From JAABQT01 sp041488375 (GTDB taxonomy: Bacteria > Pseudomonadota > Gammaproteobacteria > Burkholderiales > SG8-39): 44,559 bases of DNA. The position numbers and the translations under genes were made by a program. Below are positions 27,837-35,464 of the stretch, piece after piece; position 1 is the first letter of the stretch, and every line of letters begins with the position of its first letter. The notes below the pieces were generated by a model. It was not told where the DNA came from, searched no databases, and saw only the letters and a program-made list of their open reading frames with translations. Location of the stretch: the NCBI GenBank assembly GCA_041488375.1, contig JBGPPD010000003.1, positions 1 to 44,559 of the forward strand, written 5' to 3'.

Positions 27837-28922
27837 ATGTCCCTGAGTGATCCCGACGTCCGCTCGCTGCTCTCAAAACTGATCGACCCGAACACCGGCA
27901 AGGACTACGTCAGCACGCGCTCGGTGAAGAGCCTCAAGCTGGCCGGGGCCGACGTGCAGCTGGAGATCGAACTGGGGTATCCGGGCAAGAGCCAGTTCGA
28001 GCCGATCCGCCGCGAGATCACCTCGGCGCTGAAGAAGGCGGGCGCCGGCAACGTCGCGGTGAGCGTCGCCTCCAAGGTGGTGGCGCATTCGGTGCAGCGT
28101 GGCGTGAAGCTGGTGCCGGGCATCAAGAACATCATCGCGGTGGCCTCCGGCAAGGGCGGCGTGGGCAAGAGCACCACCGCGGTGAACCTCGCGCTGGCGC
28201 TCTCCGCCGAGGGCGCCTCGGTCGGCATCCTCGACGCGGATATCTACGGCCCGTCGCAGCCGATGATGCTCGGCATCGCCGGGCGGCCCGAGTCGAAGGA
28301 CGGCAAGGGGCTCGAGCCGATGATGGGGCACGGCTTGCAGGCGATCTCGATCGGTTTCCTCATCGACATGGACACGCCGATGGTCTGGCGCGGCCCGATG
28401 GTCACACAGGCGCTCGAGCAGCTGCTGAAGGACACGCGCTGGCGCGAGCTCGACTACCTGGTGGTGGACCTGCCGCCGGGCACCGGCGATATCCAGCTCA
28501 CCCTGGCGCAGAAAGTGCCGGTGACCGGCGCCGTGATCGTCACCACGCCGCAGGACATTGCGCTGATCGACGCGCGCAAGGGCCTCAAGATGTTCGAGAA
28601 GGTGGGCATTCCGATTCTGGGCGTGGTGGAGAACATGTCGATCCACGTCTGTCCCAAGTGCGGCCACGAGAGCCACATCTTCGGCAGCGGCGGCGCCGCG
28701 CGCATGAGCAAGGACTACGGCACCGAGCTGCTCGGCCAGCTGCCGCTGGACGAATCGATCCGCGAGCAGGCCGATTCCGGCAAGCCGACCGTGGTGGCGG
28801 ACCCCGACGGCAAGGCGGCGGAGATTTACCGGCGCATCGCGCGCCGCTGCGCCGTGAAGATCGCCGAGTCGCAGAAGGACATGACGGGGAAATTCCCCAA
28901 CATCGTGGTGCAGAACACGTGA
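27837..28922 (+). CDS. apbC: ApbC/Mrp iron-sulfur cluster carrier ATPase
   Basis: This P-loop ATPase carries Fe-S clusters to target proteins. The 361-aa protein has an N-terminal MIP18-type domain (about 1-85), a deviant Walker A motif SGKGGVGKSTTAVN near residue 105, DADIYGPSQP, and VVDLPPGTGD. The C-terminal CPKCG pair lies in ENMSIHVCPKCGHESHIFG and binds the cluster at the dimer interface. The ATG at 27837 was chosen over longer frames that run into metG. The stop overlaps the dcd start as GTGA. Confidence 0.95.
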   Translation: MSLSDPDVRSLLSKLIDPNTGKDYVSTRSVKSLKLAGADVQLEIELGYPGKSQFEPIRREITSALKKAGAGNVAVSVASKVVAHSVQRGVKLVPGIKNIIAVASGKGGVGKSTTAVNLALALSAEGASVGILDADIYGPSQPMMLGIAGRPESKDGKGLEPMMGHGLQAISIGFLIDMDTPMVWRGPMVTQALEQLLKDTRWRELDYLVVDLPPGTGDIQLTLAQKVPVTGAVIVTTPQDIALIDARKGLKMFEKVGIPILGVVENMSIHVCPKCGHESHIFGSGGAARMSKDYGTELLGQLPLDESIREQADSGKPTVVADPDGKAAEIYRRIARRCAVKIAESQKDMTGKFPNIVVQNT

Positions 28923-29482
28923 GCGTCAAGTCGGACAAGTGGATCCGCCGCATGGCGGCGCAGGGCATGATCGAGCCCTTCGAAGCCGGCCAGGTGAAGG
29001 AGGTCGCCGGCAAGCGCGTGGTGTCCTACGGCACCTCCAGCTACGGCTACGACATCCGCTGCTCGGACGAATTCAAGATCTTCACCAACATCAATTCGAC
29101 CATCGTCGACCCGAAGGCTTTCGACGCCAAGTCCTTTGTGGATTTCAAGGGCGAGGTGTGCATCATTCCGCCCAACTCGTTCGCGCTCGCGCGCACCGTC
29201 GAGTACTTCCGCATCCCGCGCAGCGTGCTCACCATCTGCCTGGGCAAGTCCACCTATGCGCGCTGCGGCATCATCGTCAACGTGACGCCGCTCGAGCCCG
29301 AGTGGCAGGGCCACGTGACGCTCGAGTTCTCCAACACCACGCCGCTGCCGGCGAAGATCTACGCCGGCGAGGGCTGCGCGCAGGTGATCTTCCTGGAGTC
29401 GGACGAGGTTTGCGAAACCTCCTATCGCGATCGCGGCGGCAAGTACCAGGGCCAGCAGGGCGTGACGCTGCCGCGCATTTGA
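28919..29482 (+). CDS. dcd: dCTP deaminase
   Basis: Dcd deaminates dCTP to dUTP, feeding thymidylate synthesis. The 187-aa protein begins VSVKSDKWIRRMAAQGMIEP, the typical start. It has GKSTYARCGIIVNVTPLEPE with catalytic Arg, and WQGHVTLEFSNTTPLPAKIY with catalytic Glu. The ending KYQGQQGVTLPRI is the usual nucleotide-closing tail. The GTG at 28919 overlaps the apbC stop. Elsewhere in the window thyA and folA act in the same pathway. Confidence 0.95.
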   Translation: MSVKSDKWIRRMAAQGMIEPFEAGQVKEVAGKRVVSYGTSSYGYDIRCSDEFKIFTNINSTIVDPKAFDAKSFVDFKGEVCIIPPNSFALARTVEYFRIPRSVLTICLGKSTYARCGIIVNVTPLEPEWQGHVTLEFSNTTPLPAKIYAGEGCAQVIFLESDEVCETSYRDRGGKYQGQQGVTLPRI

Positions 29483-29592
29483 TCCGCGATCCCTAGTACC
29501 GCGGACGGTTAGCGTACCTACCTATAGTAGTTTCTCAGCGCCGGCAGCCGCCGGCCCCCAGTGGCGCGCTGCCAATGCCCGTCACAAAGCCC

Positions 29593-29620
29593 TTGACTGC
29601 CGGGGGGGCATCCCTATAAT
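29593..29620 (+). promoter_or_regulatory. Strong sigma-70 promoter
   Basis: TTGACT at 29593-29598 and a perfect TATAAT at 29615-29620 are spaced by 16 bp that include a run of seven G. The predicted transcription start is near 29627. That gives a leader of about 134 nt before the decarboxylase start. Confidence 0.8.
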
Positions 29621-29674
29621 CGCCCCAAGATTTCGCTGTCGGCTCAACGAACTATGGAGAAAGGGGACGTCATC

Positions 29675-29740
29675 ATGACAAGCCAAGGGAACTCGTGCCC
29701 GGTGTACGACGTCGTGGTTCGCGACATTCCTGAGACCTAG
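29675..29740 (+). CDS. Possible 21-aa leader peptide
   Basis: The short ORF begins MTSQGNSCPVYDVVV and ends RDIPET at a TAG (29738-29740). It has a very good ribosome site (GAGAAAGGGG, about 8 bp before ATG 29675), lies about 48 nt after the predicted transcription start, and ends 20 bp before the decarboxylase ATG. An in-frame ATG at 29654 has no ribosome site. The layout fits a regulatory leader, but no known leader family is recognised and there is no run of ornithine-related codons. Coding status is uncertain. Confidence 0.45.
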   Translation: MTSQGNSCPVYDVVVRDIPET

Positions 29741-29760
29741 AGACACCTTGGAGAACGTTG

Positions 29761-30963
29761 ATGGGCGATCGCCCCAGTAGCCTCGTACGCAACAGACTGC
29801 AGTCCGCGCTTCCGCAAGAACAACTCTTCGACACGCACCCCGAAGTCAGCCTCGACTTCGAGATCGTGCGCCAGGCCGCCCGGCAGGAATACTCGCGGCC
29901 GTTCCTGATCATCGATACCGCCATCGTGCGCGAAAAGCTGCGCCGCTTCCGCGCGGCCATGCCGCGCGTGCGCCCGCACTACGCCGTGAAGGCCAATCCG
30001 GACCGGCGCGTGGTGAAGGCGCTGGCGCAGGAGGGCGCCGGCTTCGAGATCGCCTCGACTGCCGAGCTGGACCTGCTGCTGTCTCTCGGCGTGCCCGCCG
30101 GCGAGGTGTTTTTCTCCAACCCGATGCGCTCGCGCGAGGCCGACAGCTACGCCGCCGCCAAGGGCGTACGCTGGTTCGTCATCGACAGCGTGGATGAACT
30201 GCGCCGCATGCATGGGGTCGATCCGACTGCGCAGCTCTACCTGCGCATCGCCACGCCGAACATCGGCAGCGACTGGCCGCTGTCCGGCAAGTTTGGCGCG
30301 GGTGCCGGGGATACGCGCGAAATCATCGCCACCGCGACCAAACTGGGCGCAGATCTGGCGGGCGTCACCTTCCACGCCGGCTCGCAGTGCCGCAACCCGG
30401 AGAACTGGCGGGTCGGCATCGAAAAAGCGCGTACGCTGTTCGACGCCATGACCAAGGCCGGCCTCAAGCCGCGCCTGCTGGACATCGGCGGAGGCTTCCC
30501 GGTACGCCACGTCAAGCCGATCCCCTGCATCGAGGTAATCGGCGAAGTGGTCAACGAGGCGCTGAAGGCCTTCCCTGAGGATGTGCAGGTGATCGCCGAA
30601 CCCGGCCGCTACCTGGTGTCCGATGCGGGATACTTCGTGTGCCGCGTGCTCGGCACCGCGACGCGCGGCGGCAAGCGCTGGATACACTGGGACGCCGGCC
30701 TGTTCGGGGGCGTGATCGAGACCACGGAGGGCCTGAAATACAAGATCCGCACCGACCGCTCGGGGCCGGACATCGCCTGGAACGTCGCCGGGCCGACTTG
30801 CGATTCGGTCGACGTGGTGATGCGCGAGGAGCCGCTGCCTTCGGACCTGCAGGAAGGCGACTTCATCTACCTCCGCAACGCCGGCGCCTACACCACGGCC
30901 TACGCCAGCGAGTTCAACGGCTTCCCGCTGCCGGAAGTGCGCGTTTTCGAGTCGAAGCGGTAG
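29761..30963 (+). CDS. Ornithine (or lysine/ornithine) decarboxylase, fold type III
   Basis: This PLP enzyme makes putrescine from ornithine, and some relatives also make cadaverine from lysine. The 400-aa protein has the Schiff-base Lys in PHYAVKANPDRRVVKAL, the GSQC and DIGGGFPV blocks, AEPGRYLV, and the catalytic Cys/Asp motif GPTCDSVDVV. The CDSxD form is common in bacterial ODC/LDC. DAP decarboxylase is less likely given this motif. The ATG at 29761 has TTGGAG 7 bp upstream. It ends in a palindrome shared with the folA end. Confidence 0.9.
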   Translation: MGDRPSSLVRNRLQSALPQEQLFDTHPEVSLDFEIVRQAARQEYSRPFLIIDTAIVREKLRRFRAAMPRVRPHYAVKANPDRRVVKALAQEGAGFEIASTAELDLLLSLGVPAGEVFFSNPMRSREADSYAAAKGVRWFVIDSVDELRRMHGVDPTAQLYLRIATPNIGSDWPLSGKFGAGAGDTREIIATATKLGADLAGVTFHAGSQCRNPENWRVGIEKARTLFDAMTKAGLKPRLLDIGGGFPVRHVKPIPCIEVIGEVVNEALKAFPEDVQVIAEPGRYLVSDAGYFVCRVLGTATRGGKRWIHWDAGLFGGVIETTEGLKYKIRTDRSGPDIAWNVAGPTCDSVDVVMREEPLPSDLQEGDFIYLRNAGAYTTAYASEFNGFPLPEVRVFESKR

Positions 30964-30983
30964 GGTGGGCCGGCCCACCCTAC
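30960..30983. repeat. Perfect 24-bp palindrome holding both stop codons
   Basis: The half-site GTAGGGTGGGCC is followed at once by its exact reverse complement. The rightward decarboxylase TAG (30961-30963) and the leftward folA TAG (30980-30982) lie in opposite arms. The motif GTAGGGTGGGC is like REP-type elements in proteobacteria. As RNA it would make a hairpin at the 3' end of both transcripts, with no T-run. Confidence 0.8.
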
Positions 30984-31489
30984 GCTTTCTCGTACAGCAC
31001 GAAATCGAACCGCAGGCCGTCGGCGCCGGTCTGCGGTATTCTCTGCGTCTCGCGCCAGGCGGCGCGGTCATAGTCCGGAAAGCGCGCGTCCCCGGCATAG
31101 TCGCGCTGGATCTCGGTGAGCACCAGGCCGTCGGCCAACCGCAGCGCCTCGGCATAGAGTTCCCCGCCGCCGATCACGAATACCAGCGCCTCGCCGGCGC
31201 ATAGCGCGAGCGCGGCAGCGAGCGAGGAGGCGACGCTGGCGTCGCGCGCCTCATAGGCCGGCGCGCGGGTGACGACGATGTTCTCGCGCCCGGGCAGGGC
31301 CTTGCCCAGGGACTCCCAGGTCTTGCGGCCCATGATCACCGGGTGGCCAAGGGTGAGCGCCTTGAAGTGCTTCAGGTCCTCCGGCAGGTGCCAAGGCAGC
31401 TTGCCGTTCGCGCCGATGATGCCGTTGGCGGCCACGGCCGCGACTAAATACACACGTGGCCTGGCGGAGTCGGCTGCGCCCTGTGACAT
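30980..31489 (-). CDS. folA: Dihydrofolate reductase
   Basis: FolA reduces dihydrofolate to tetrahydrofolate with NADPH, regenerating the cofactor oxidised by ThyA. The 169-aa protein has GIIGANGKLPWHLPEDLKHF with the catalytic acidic residue in the PEDLK segment, VIMGRKTWESLGKALPGREN, and VFVIGGGELYAEAL. I chose the ATG at 31489 (MSQGAADSARPRVYLV), because longer starts would overlap glrK. A TATAAT box lies upstream on this strand. In many bacteria folA directly follows thyA. Here thyA is 4 kb upstream, with an opposite-strand block between them. Confidence 0.95.
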   Translation of the reverse strand: MSQGAADSARPRVYLVAAVAANGIIGANGKLPWHLPEDLKHFKALTLGHPVIMGRKTWESLGKALPGRENIVVTRAPAYEARDASVASSLAAALALCAGEALVFVIGGGELYAEALRLADGLVLTEIQRDYAGDARFPDYDRAAWRETQRIPQTGADGLRFDFVLYEKA

Positions 31490-31519
31490 ATGGCCCGTCC
31501 TAACATTGTTTAACGTGAG

Positions 31520-31548
31520 ATTATAGGCAGATGGCACCTCAGGACACC
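31520..31548 (-). promoter_or_regulatory. Candidate folA promoter
   Basis: Reading leftward, a perfect TATAAT lies at 31525-31520. A weak -35 match, GTGTCC, lies 17 bp upstream at 31548-31543. The start would be near 31512, 23 bp before the folA ATG. The element overlaps the first codons of glrK. Confidence 0.5.
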
Positions 31549-33012
31549 TCCCCGAGGGCGGCCCTGCGCTTTCCGCGTTCCTTCCTCGGCTTGCTGGTGA
31601 CGGGATTTCTTCTGGTCGCGACGCCGCTCGCCGGTGCGTTGCTTTACTCGGCGTGGAATACGCAGCACCTCGCCGAACAGAGCCGCAGCGCGGTGTACAA
31701 CGCCGCGCAGGCGGCGCGCCGCAGCCGCGCGCTGGTCAATCGTATCGGCTCGATCGAGCGGCTCGCGCAGCAGGTCGCCGTGCTGCCCGATGCGGAGCTG
31801 GTGCAGGACTACGAGCGCCTGCACCAGGGCTTCCGGCAGCTGTCGCAGGATCTGGCGCGGCTGCCGCTCGATGGCGAGCAGATCCTGGCGCTACGCCGCA
31901 CCATGGGACAGGAGCAGGCGCTGTACGAATTGCTGGCCCCGGCGGCCACGGCGCCGCCGGATGCGAACGCGGTGGCGGCGCGGGTGGCCGAACTGGCCGA
32001 GAGCGCCCACGAGGTGCTCTCCATCAGCTACCTCGTCGCCGACCGCGAGGTGGAGCGCCTGCGCGCGGCGGCGGAGTCGGTGCAGCGCCGGCTGCTGCAG
32101 CTAGTCCTCGCCACCATCGCCGTGGCGCTCGTCATCGCGCTGGCGCTGACACGCGTGATCGCGCGCCCGATCGCCGAGCTCGACGCCTCGATCCGCCAGC
32201 TCGGCGGCGCCGACTTCGCCCAGCCGATCCGGGTCAGCGGCCCGCAGGACCTGCGTGACCTCGGCGAGCGGCTGGACTGGCTGCGGCGCCGGCTGACGGA
32301 ACTGGAGGCGCAGAAGAACCGATTCCTGCGGCACCTGTCTCACGAACTCAAGACGCCCCTCGCCTCGCTGCGCGAGGGGGCGGAGTTGCTCAACGACCAG
32401 GTCGCCGGTCCGCTCGCGCCGCCGCAGCGCGCAGTGGTCGGCATCATGCGCGATAACAGCGTGAAGCTGCAGAAGCTGATCGAGGAATTGCTGGACTACC
32501 AGCGCGCATTGCATGCCGCCGCCTCCCTGGAAGTGAGGCCGGTGCAGCTCGACGCGCTGGTGCGCGAGGTGGCCGAGGCGCACCGGCTGTCCTCGCTCGC
32601 CAAGGAGCAGCGTGTGGTGCTGGAGCTCACGCCGGTGGCGGTGGACGCCGATGCGGAGAAGCTGCGCTCCATCGTCGATAACCTGCTCGGCAATGCCATC
32701 AAGTTCACGCCGCCCGGCGGCACCATCTCGGTGCTGGCGCGCGAGTCGGACGGCCGCGTCACCATCGAGGTGATCGACTCCGGACCGGGGGTGCCGCTGG
32801 AGGAGCGCGAGGCGGTGTTTGAATCCTTTTTCCGCGGCCGCGCCAAGGCCGGCGGGCGCGTGGCGGGCAGCGGATTGGGCCTGGCCATCGCGCGCGAGTT
32901 CGCCGAGGCGCACGGCGGGCGCATTTCCCTGGTCGCCGGCGGACCGGGCGGACACTTCCGGGTGACGCTTCCCAAGCGGCCCGAACCCCTTGTGATGGCG
33001 GAGGCTGCATGA
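31531..33012 (+). CDS. glrK: Sensor histidine kinase, GlrK/QseE type
   Basis: This inner-membrane sensor has 493 aa. TM1 is at about 17-40, a periplasmic domain of about 150 residues follows, and TM2 is at about 190-212. A HAMP segment leads to the phospho-acceptor His271 in FLRHLSHELKTPLASLREG. The ATPase domain has N-box NLLGNAIKFTPPGG, DSGPGV, and GSGLGLAIAREF. Assignment rests on the gene order kinase, qseG-like lipoprotein, sigma-54 activator, as in E. coli glrK-qseG-glrR. The gene ends in an ATGA overlap with the lipoprotein gene. The signal is unknown. Confidence 0.85.
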   Translation: MAPQDTSPRAALRFPRSFLGLLVTGFLLVATPLAGALLYSAWNTQHLAEQSRSAVYNAAQAARRSRALVNRIGSIERLAQQVAVLPDAELVQDYERLHQGFRQLSQDLARLPLDGEQILALRRTMGQEQALYELLAPAATAPPDANAVAARVAELAESAHEVLSISYLVADREVERLRAAAESVQRRLLQLVLATIAVALVIALALTRVIARPIAELDASIRQLGGADFAQPIRVSGPQDLRDLGERLDWLRRRLTELEAQKNRFLRHLSHELKTPLASLREGAELLNDQVAGPLAPPQRAVVGIMRDNSVKLQKLIEELLDYQRALHAAASLEVRPVQLDALVREVAEAHRLSSLAKEQRVVLELTPVAVDADAEKLRSIVDNLLGNAIKFTPPGGTISVLARESDGRVTIEVIDSGPGVPLEEREAVFESFFRGRAKAGGRVAGSGLGLAIAREFAEAHGGRISLVAGGPGGHFRVTLPKRPEPLVMAEAA

Positions 33013-33509
33013 GGTTGGCGGCTGGACTGTTGGTCCTCCTGGTGGCGGGCTGCGCGGCATTGCATCCCGGTGCCGGCGAATCGGTGCAGGTGAGCGAGAT
33101 CGTCGGTGCGGCCGTGGCCGCATCGCGCGCCACGCCCGAGGAACAGCGCCGGCAATTGAACCACGCGCAGCAGATGTTCGCCGCGGTGCAGGACGATTTG
33201 AACCGGGTGCGCCTCGCGACCCTGCTGGCGACGTTGCCGGCGCCCTTGCGCGACGACGCGCGCGCCGCGGCCTTGCTCGAGCCGCTCGCCGCGCGCCGCC
33301 CGGAAACGCCGCTGGTGCAGTTTGCAGGCCTGCTGGCTGCGGGCAGCACCGAGCGCCAGAGAATTGCGCGCGATCTGCGCGCCGCCGAACGGCGCGAAGA
33401 GGCCGCGGAAGAGCGCGCCGGCACCCTGCGTCAGCAGGTGGACGCGCTGAAATCGATCGAACGCGGCATCCTCGAGCGCGAGGAGCGACGCCGCACCACG
33501 AACAGGTGA
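33009..33509 (+). CDS. qseG: QseG-like lipoprotein
   Basis: The 166-aa protein has a short hydrophobic signal and lipobox LVAGC with Cys15. Helical regions follow, and a strongly charged coiled-coil end (ERQRIARDLRAAERREEAAE and on) resembles the QseG partner of the QseE/GlrK sensor. Residues 20-110 have no catalytic motif. The ATG at 33009 overlaps the glrK stop, and glrR starts 4 bp after its TGA. A role in modulating the sensor is inferred from E. coli, not from motifs here. Confidence 0.7.
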   Translation: MRLAAGLLVLLVAGCAALHPGAGESVQVSEIVGAAVAASRATPEEQRRQLNHAQQMFAAVQDDLNRVRLATLLATLPAPLRDDARAAALLEPLAARRPETPLVQFAGLLAAGSTERQRIARDLRAAERREEAAEERAGTLRQQVDALKSIERGILEREERRRTTNR

Positions 33510-33513
33510 ACCC

Positions 33514-34872
33514 ATGAACCACGAATCCCCCGCCATCCTGCTGGTCGACGACGATCGCGATCTGCTGCAACTGATCTCGATGCGCTTGAACGCCGCCGGC
33601 TACCGCGTGACTGCGGTCGAGTCGGCCGATGCCGCGCTGGCCAGCCTCGCGGTGCAACGGCCGCAGCTGGTGATCACCGATCTGCGCATGCAGGGCATGG
33701 ACGGCCTGGGCCTGTTCGACGCCATCCACCGCCAGGCGCCCTCGCTGCCGGTGGTGATCCTGACGGCGCATGGCACGATCCCGGATGCGGTGGCGGCGAC
33801 GCGACGGGGGGTGTTCAGCTTTCTCACCAAGCCCTTCGAGCCGAAGGTGCTGCTGGAGACCGTGGCGGACGCGCTTCGCCTGTCGAGTGCGCCAAGCGGC
33901 GACGGCGAATACTGGCGCGCCGAGATCATCACGCGTTCGGCCCCCATGGAGGCGCTGCTGGCGCAGGCGCATCGCGTCGCCGCGTCGGACGCCAGCGTGT
34001 GTATTTTCGGCGCGAGCGGCACCGGCAAGGAATTGCTGGCGCGCGCCATCCATCGCGCCAGCCGGCGCGCCGGCGCGCCGTTCGTGGCCATCAACTGCGG
34101 CGCGATTCCCGAGGGCCTGCTCGAGTCCGAGCTGTTCGGGCACAAGAAAGGTTCGTTCACCGGCGCGATCCAGGACCGCCGCGGCCTGTTCCAGGCCGCG
34201 GAGGGGGGCACCCTGTTTCTCGACGAGGTCGGCGACATGCCGCCGGCGCTGCAGGTCAAGCTGCTGCGCGCGCTCGAGGACCACATGGTGCGGCCGGTGG
34301 GCGCCAACGACGACGTGGCGGTGGACGTGCGCATCGTCTCGGCGACCCATCGCAAGCTCGAGGAACGCATTGCCACGGGCGAATTCCGCGAGGACCTGTA
34401 CTACCGGCTCAACGTGGTGAAGCTCGAGTTGCCCGCGCTGGCGCAACGGCGCGAAGACGTGCCCCTGCTCGCCGGGCACTTTCTCTCGCGCCTGGCCGAA
34501 CGCTACGGCCGTTCGCGCCTCGGCATCTCGCCGGAGGCGATGGAGTTGCTGGTATCGGCGGCGTGGCCGGGCAACGTGCGCCAGCTGCTCAACGTCGTTG
34601 AACGGGCGGTGGCGCTCACCGCCACCGAGATGATCCCCGCTTCGCTCGTGCGCCAGGCGCTGGACGCCGGCGCCGGCTCGCTGACGCCGCTGGACGAGGC
34701 GCGGCGCGCGTTCGAGCGCGAATATCTGGTGCGCATCCTCAAGATCACCGGTGGCAATGTCACGCAGGCCTCGCGCCTGGCCGGCCGCAATCGCACGGAG
34801 TTCTACCGCCTGCTCGAGCGCCACGCGCTCGAGCCCGGGATGTTCAAGACGAAAGTCGCTGCCGAGTCATGA
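33514..34872 (+). CDS. glrR: Sigma-54-dependent response regulator, GlrR/QseF type
   Basis: The 452-aa protein has a receiver domain (VDDD acid pocket, phospho-acceptor Asp56 in ITDLRMQGMDG, and LTKPFEP). An AAA+ domain follows, with Walker A GASGTGKE, Walker B GGTLFLDEVGDMP, and the sigma-54 contact loop GSFTGA (usual form GAFTGA). The C-terminal Fis-type HTH is ITGGNVTQASRLAGRNRTEF. It therefore activates sigma-54 promoters when phosphorylated, presumably by GlrK. Candidate binding boxes and a sigma-54 promoter lie directly downstream (34874-35048). The first box overlaps the last glrR codon by a few bases or abuts it. Confidence 0.9.
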   Translation: MNHESPAILLVDDDRDLLQLISMRLNAAGYRVTAVESADAALASLAVQRPQLVITDLRMQGMDGLGLFDAIHRQAPSLPVVILTAHGTIPDAVAATRRGVFSFLTKPFEPKVLLETVADALRLSSAPSGDGEYWRAEIITRSAPMEALLAQAHRVAASDASVCIFGASGTGKELLARAIHRASRRAGAPFVAINCGAIPEGLLESELFGHKKGSFTGAIQDRRGLFQAAEGGTLFLDEVGDMPPALQVKLLRALEDHMVRPVGANDDVAVDVRIVSATHRKLEERIATGEFREDLYYRLNVVKLELPALAQRREDVPLLAGHFLSRLAERYGRSRLGISPEAMELLVSAAWPGNVRQLLNVVERAVALTATEMIPASLVRQALDAGAGSLTPLDEARRAFEREYLVRILKITGGNVTQASRLAGRNRTEFYRLLERHALEPGMFKTKVAAES

Positions 34873-34873
34873 A

Positions 34874-34891
34874 CGTCGCCTCCCGGCGACA
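34874..34891. promoter_or_regulatory. Candidate GlrR box 1
   Basis: CGTC-N10-GACA differs in one base from TGTC-N10-GACA, the GlrR site known from E. coli glmY. It lies 2 bp after the glrR stop. Confidence 0.55.
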
Positions 34892-34938
34892 ACAAATCCC
34901 GCGCCGCATCAGCCGGTTGGCCGGAGCGTGAATTCGTT

Positions 34939-34956
34939 TGTCGCCGCCAGGAGACA
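34939..34956. promoter_or_regulatory. Candidate GlrR box 2, perfect match
   Basis: TGTC-N10-GACA is an exact match to the GlrR consensus. It starts 65 bp after box 1, about six helical turns, and lies 76 bp upstream of the -24 element. This is typical for a sigma-54 enhancer. Confidence 0.7.
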
Positions 34957-35000
34957 GTCTGGCCTCGGCGCGGTACCTCGACTTGGTCACGGAACCGGGT

Positions 35001-35013
35001 TAACCCCTTGATA
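35001..35013 (-). promoter_or_regulatory. Candidate IHF site
   Basis: Read on the minus strand this is TATCAAGGGGTTA, which fits the IHF consensus WATCAANNNNTTR at every fixed position. It lies between the enhancer boxes and the sigma-54 promoter, where DNA bending is expected. Confidence 0.7.
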
Positions 35014-35032
35014 TCACTGCGCCACCGCTGCC

Positions 35033-35048
35033 TGGCACGGGGCTTGCG
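35033..35048 (+). promoter_or_regulatory. Sigma-54 -24/-12 promoter
   Basis: TGGCACG-N4-TTGCG matches the sigma-54 consensus, with GG and GC at the required 10-bp spacing. The predicted transcription start is about 35059, only some 5 nt before the ATG at 35064. Confidence 0.8.
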
Positions 35049-35063
35049 AGGAAATGCAAGAAG

Positions 35064-35390
35064 ATGGACCAAGCCAAAACCAAGTTCGAGATACCGATCC
35101 TTGCCCACGCGGTCGCGGGCTTCGCGATCAGCGCTTGCGTCCTGGTCGGCATCGGCGGGACGATCTACAAGTTGATCGCCCCAGAGGGCTGGTTCGTGCG
35201 GGCCTTCGGCCACAGTTTCGGACTTGGCGCAGCCCTGCTCGCCGCGCTGCTCGGCGCAGCGGCAGTGGTTTGGGCGCTGCCGGGATGGATGCCTTCGCAG
35301 CGCGCGCGCATCGCGGATGCGGTGGTTTACGGATTTGCAGCCGCCGGGTTGCTATATCTCGGCCAGATGCTGGTGCACGGGGGTTTCTAG
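35064..35390 (+). CDS. Small three-helix membrane protein, likely GlrR target
   Basis: The 108-aa protein is of unknown family. It has a short charged N-terminus (MDQAKTKFEIP) and three hydrophobic segments at about 13-36, 50-70 and 83-105. Conserved-looking glycines and no catalytic motif are visible. AGGAAATGCAAG precedes the ATG, but if transcription starts at about 35059 that site lies outside the message. The transcript would then be nearly leaderless, unless a second promoter exists. An intrinsic terminator follows. It sits alone between glrR and thyA, so regulation by GlrKR is the simplest reading. Confidence 0.7.
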   Translation: MDQAKTKFEIPILAHAVAGFAISACVLVGIGGTIYKLIAPEGWFVRAFGHSFGLGAALLAALLGAAAVVWALPGWMPSQRARIADAVVYGFAAAGLLYLGQMLVHGGF

Positions 35391-35425
35391 GGCCCTTTGA
35401 GCAGCAGCATCGCAGCTTCTCCCCT

Positions 35426-35464
35426 GGACCCGTCCTTCCCCCCTACAGGCGGGTCCTTTTTTTT
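35426..35464 (+). terminator. Intrinsic terminator
   Basis: GGACCCG (35426-35432) pairs with CGGGTCC (35450-35456) and is followed by eight T (35457-35464). It ends the rightward transcript of the small membrane-protein gene. It is the only clear Rho-independent terminator in the window, and it overlaps the last bases of the convergent thyA. Confidence 0.9.

Larger units (their letters stand above)
29483..29760. other. 278-bp regulatory spacer before the decarboxylase gene
   Basis: This is the largest non-coding gap. It holds a 6-bp stem GCCGGC-AGCC-GCCGGC (29540-29555) without a T-run, which is not a convincing terminator for dcd. It also holds a near-consensus sigma-70 promoter (29593-29620) and a 21-codon leader ORF (29675-29740). 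The first 50 bp are less GC-rich than the surroundings. Confidence 0.6.

Noticed and set aside
29540..29555. GCCGGC-AGCC-GCCGGC as the dcd terminator
   Set aside because: The stem is only 6 bp, has no T-run, and such GC palindromes are common by chance here.
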